Below are positions 14,120 to 15,884 of a stretch of 15,884 bases of DNA, in pieces. Location: assembly GCA_018815145.1 (NCBI GenBank), contig JAHIYL010000196.1:1-15884 (forward strand). Reading direction: 5' to 3'. Position numbers and translations under genes: made by a program. The notes beneath the pieces are model-generated. The model did no database searches. It was not told where the DNA came from and was given only the letters and a program-made list of their open reading frames with translations. How positions within the stretch are numbered: the stretch's first letter is position 1; each line of letters begins with the position of its first letter. Origin of the DNA: Nanobdellota archaeon (lineage in GTDB: Archaea > Nanobdellota > Nanobdellia > Woesearchaeales > GW2011-AR15).

Positions 14120-15402
14120 AAAAATCAAAAATCCTCAAGATATTGTTTGTGACTGAATATTATCCTCCTGTAATTGCTGGCGGCGGTGAGACTTCAGCAG
14201 AGATACTTGCTGAATCGATTGCTGGACAAGGACACACTGTTCACATCCTGACTTCGCATTTCAAAGAATTGAAGAAAGCAGAATATAAAAACAAGGTCAA
14301 AATATTCAGATTATTAAAGACAGGAAACATAACAAGGACTCTTTCTGAAAGCATGAAAAGGCAACTATTGTTTTCAAACAGTGTAAAAAGAATTGTAAGA
14401 AATCTTGACAACAAGGAAAACTATGACATAATCCACTGCCTAAATAACTCTTCAACAATAGGTGTATCCAAAATCCAAACTGATGCGAAACTCGTCTCCA
14501 CCATCAATAGTTATGTGAACCTCTGCCCAAAAGCAAATCTTTTTTACATGGAAAAAAGTGCATGCAGTGGTTGTAAACCTTCAAAATTCATGAAATGCAT
14601 TATGCATTCTGAATATGGCGGCCTGCAAAAGATACCTTTTCTCTTAAGGTACAACCCTATATTCTGGAAATTTCTCTACTTCACTTACCTCTTCAGAAAG
14701 AAATCTTTGAAAAGCTTCAACCTCCTCTGCAGAAGCTCATTTATCAAAGAGTTTGCAGAATCCAGCAACCTCACACGCAAAAAAGTTGACATTGAATATG
14801 GAATATCTTCATTTGAAAGCAACCTTATAGTCCATGAAAAAATAAAAAGTATAATTCCAAATAAGCAAGTCATTCTTAGCATTGGTTCTCTTGAAAAAAT
14901 TAAAGGCATTAATACACTTATCAGAGCATATGCAAAAGTCAAAAACAAGAAAGACAGCATGCTCCTGGTTGTAGGTGATGGAACCAAAAAAGAAGAATAT
15001 AGGTCTCTTGCAGAATTGTTAGGAGTAGGTGGCAGAGTTTATTTTACAGGAAAGATAGATGGTAAATATTTGCCCTGGCTCTATAAAACCTGCTCTTTTG
15101 TTGCTTTGACTCCACTCTGGCCGGAACCTTTCTCCCGTGTCATGCTGGAGGCATTATACTTCGGTAAACCTATCATTGCGACAGAGGTCGGGGGCAACCC
15201 TGACGGAATAATCAATGGAAAAAACGGCTATCTTGTCTCAAATAATATGGATGAGATTTCTGAAAAACTTGAAAAATTGATTTCTGATAAAAAGCTTCAA
15301 AAAAAGATGGGTCAGGAATCAAAAAAAATATTTCGAAATAAATTCACAAAAGAAATCACAATTACGAAAATATTGGATTTTTACAATAAATTGAAATTAT
15401 GA
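14116..15402 (+). CDS. GT4-family glycosyltransferase with cysteine cluster
   Basis: A 428-residue GT-B enzyme with an N-terminal loop TEYYPPVIAGGGETS (13-27), donor-domain strand VILSIGSLEKIKG at 252-264, VGDGTKKEEY at 286-295, and the E-x7-E motif with E337 and E345 in EPFSRVMLE, followed by GGNPDGI. An extra segment at about 137-161 holds four cysteines (C137, C150, C153, C161) in a CP...C-x2-C...C layout that may bind metal or brace the acceptor site; it also occurs in other archaeal and bacterial GT4 enzymes to my knowledge. The start is GTG at 14116, overlapping the previous stop as GTGA. This is the last gene of the operon. It probably adds a further sugar to the same glycan as its neighbour; the specificity is unknown. 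Confidence 0.9.
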   Translation: MKKSKILKILFVTEYYPPVIAGGGETSAEILAESIAGQGHTVHILTSHFKELKKAEYKNKVKIFRLLKTGNITRTLSESMKRQLLFSNSVKRIVRNLDNKENYDIIHCLNNSSTIGVSKIQTDAKLVSTINSYVNLCPKANLFYMEKSACSGCKPSKFMKCIMHSEYGGLQKIPFLLRYNPIFWKFLYFTYLFRKKSLKSFNLLCRSSFIKEFAESSNLTRKKVDIEYGISSFESNLIVHEKIKSIIPNKQVILSIGSLEKIKGINTLIRAYAKVKNKKDSMLLVVGDGTKKEEYRSLAELLGVGGRVYFTGKIDGKYLPWLYKTCSFVALTPLWPEPFSRVMLEALYFGKPIIATEVGGNPDGIINGKNGYLVSNNMDEISEKLEKLISDKKLQKKMGQESKKIFRNKFTKEITITKILDFYNKLKL

Positions 15403-15453
15403 AATTCCCTATCCCTGATCTCTTTTGGGTTAGTCATTGTGGCATGGCAGGAA

Positions 15454-15463
15454 CCTTTTTATT
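15454..15463 (+). terminator. Possible T-rich terminator of the glycosyltransferase operon
   Basis: CCTTTTTATT lies about 52 bp after the GT4 stop codon. It has only five consecutive T residues and no stem, so this is a weak call for archaeal poly-T termination. Confidence 0.25.
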
Positions 15464-15478
15464 ATAAATAACAGAAAA

Positions 15479-15490
15479 GCATATAAATAT
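15479..15490 (+). promoter_or_regulatory. TATA box of the toxin-antitoxin pair
   Basis: GCATATAAATAT lies 45-56 bp ahead of the antitoxin ATG. Transcription should start near 15510, leaving a leader of about 25 nt that carries a strong GGTGAT ribosome binding site at 15524-15529. Confidence 0.5.
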
Positions 15491-15497
15491 GATAATC

Positions 15498-15510
15498 TTA
15501 CTTATAGTAA
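15498..15510. promoter_or_regulatory. Inverted repeat at the antitoxin promoter, possible operator
   Basis: TTACT-TAT-AGTAA forms a 5-bp perfect inverted repeat with a 3-bp centre, located between the TATA box and the ribosome binding site, at the predicted transcription start. AbrB-fold antitoxins commonly repress their own promoters by binding such repeats, so an operator role is inferred. The repeat is short and could be chance in A/T-rich DNA. Confidence 0.3.
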
Positions 15511-15534
15511 AATAATGATTGTAGGTGATGCAAC

Positions 15535-15810
15535 ATGACAACTGAAGCAATGGATTTTGAGGTAACGAGGCTTGGAGAAAGGGGACAGGTCGTCATACCT
15601 CAGGTATTCAGGAAAAAAATCAATATGAAAACAGGCGATAAATTCATAGTAATGCAAAGAGGTGAAGCACTTATCTTTAAGAAGATGGAAGCTCCCTCAA
15701 TAGATGATTTCAATATTATGATAGAAAAGGGTCATGAACATGCCAGAAGACATAACCTGACGCCTGCTGATATGGAGGAGGCTATCAAAAAAGCGAGAGG
15801 AAAAAAATGA
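15535..15810 (+). CDS. AbrB/SpoVT-fold (VapB/MazE-type) antitoxin
   Basis: A 91-residue DNA-binding protein. Residues 8-50 form a swapped-hairpin AbrB domain: VTRLGERGQVVIPQVFRKK, then MKTGDKFIVMQRGEALIFKK. The G-(R/Q)-V-(V/T)-I-P core is the hallmark of this fold, which binds promoter DNA as a dimer. The charged C-terminal half (about 51-91, ending AIKKARGKK) would wrap the toxin. Start: the ATG at 15535 has a near-ideal GGTGAT site 5 nt upstream. Its TGA overlaps the ATG of a PIN-domain gene (ATGA), the classic antitoxin-toxin order. It should neutralise the toxin and repress the operon. It is unrelated to the glycosylation genes and has its own promoter. Confidence 0.88.
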   Translation: MTTEAMDFEVTRLGERGQVVIPQVFRKKINMKTGDKFIVMQRGEALIFKKMEAPSIDDFNIMIEKGHEHARRHNLTPADMEEAIKKARGKK

Positions 15811-15884
15811 GGGTTGTTATTGACACTAATATATTCATTTCAGGTATCCACTGGAAAGGAGATCCTGAAAAAGTGCTGAGAGCA
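15807..15884 (+). CDS. PIN-domain toxin (VapC-like), N-terminal 26 codons only
   Basis: The frame opens at ATG 15807, overlapping the antitoxin stop, and runs uninterrupted to the window edge (26 codons). It begins MRVVIDTNIFISG: the first strand of a PIN nuclease with the catalytic metal-binding Asp at residue 6, followed by Asn and Ser in the expected places. The continuation (WKGDPEKVLRA) resembles the PIN_3 type, often annotated as putative toxin-antitoxin system toxin component, PIN family. Such toxins cut RNA. The other acidic residues lie outside the window, so the intactness of the gene cannot be judged. Confidence 0.8.
   Translation, partial: MRVVIDTNIFISGIHWKGDPEKVLRA

Noticed and set aside
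1..15884. CRISPR arrays, tRNA or rRNA genes, and classic defence genes
   Set aside because: No regularly spaced direct repeats, cloverleaf-like GTTCRAATC blocks, conserved rRNA stretches or defence-type ATPase/nuclease genes were seen, apart from the PIN toxin start.

Overview
The window looks archaeal and is probably from a DPANN-type lineage (Woesearchaeota/Pacearchaeota-like). Evidence: a 977-residue STT3/AglB oligosaccharyltransferase, a DUF2304 protein paired with a dolichyl-phosphate-sugar-synthase-like GT2, TATA/BRE promoters (T/A-rich boxes of the type TTTATAAA or TATTTAAA) about 25-50 bp ahead of start codons, very short leaders, and A/T-rich sequence. The phylum call is inference, since no rRNA or marker gene is present. 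I see no tRNA, rRNA, CRISPR array or origin. No stretch over about 160 bp lacks a gene or mobile element.

Layout. (1) Bases 1-5336, minus strand: an apparent operon transcribed right to left: STT3, two half-size SMR/EamA membrane proteins, an extended-SDR nucleotide-sugar epimerase, and a sugar nucleotidyltransferase cut by the left edge. (2) 5488-7062, plus strand: a FAD-dependent UDP-galactopyranose-mutase/amine-oxidase-like enzyme, divergent from STT3. (3) 7091-9134, minus: two polytopic membrane proteins, a GT-C-like protein and a UPF0104/AglD-type flippase-like protein, each with its own promoter. (4) 9271-9825, plus: a class I SAM methyltransferase, convergent with a second GT-C-like membrane protein at 9831-10772 (minus). 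(5) 10833-11890: a complete IS5/IS4-superfamily insertion sequence with 17-bp perfect terminal inverted repeats and an 8-bp target duplication, inserted between two divergent genes. (6) 11948-15402, plus: a tight GT2 - DUF2304 - GT4 - GT4 operon with ATGA and GTGA stop/start overlaps. (7) 15535 to the right edge, plus: an AbrB-fold antitoxin followed, with an ATGA overlap, by the start of a PIN-domain toxin.

Taken together, this is a surface-glycan / protein N-glycosylation island. The nucleotidyltransferase and epimerase would supply nucleotide sugars. The GT2 would charge a polyprenyl phosphate. The GT4 enzymes and GT-C-like proteins would extend a lipid-linked glycan, and the methyltransferase and FAD enzyme could modify sugars or precursors. 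The SMR pair and/or the UPF0104 protein are candidates for lipid-linked sugar translocation. STT3 would transfer the glycan to Asn residues outside the cell. The pathway roles are inferred from families and neighbourhood; the substrates are unknown. The IS and the toxin-antitoxin pair mark the region as accessory and exchangeable.

I do not see a clearly novel defence or signalling system. The most distinctive items are the IS element (transposase stop codon outside its own inverted repeat, two AT-hooks, a hairpin that includes the start codon), the tandem half-size transporters next to STT3, and the two divergent copies of an unnamed GT-C-like membrane family.
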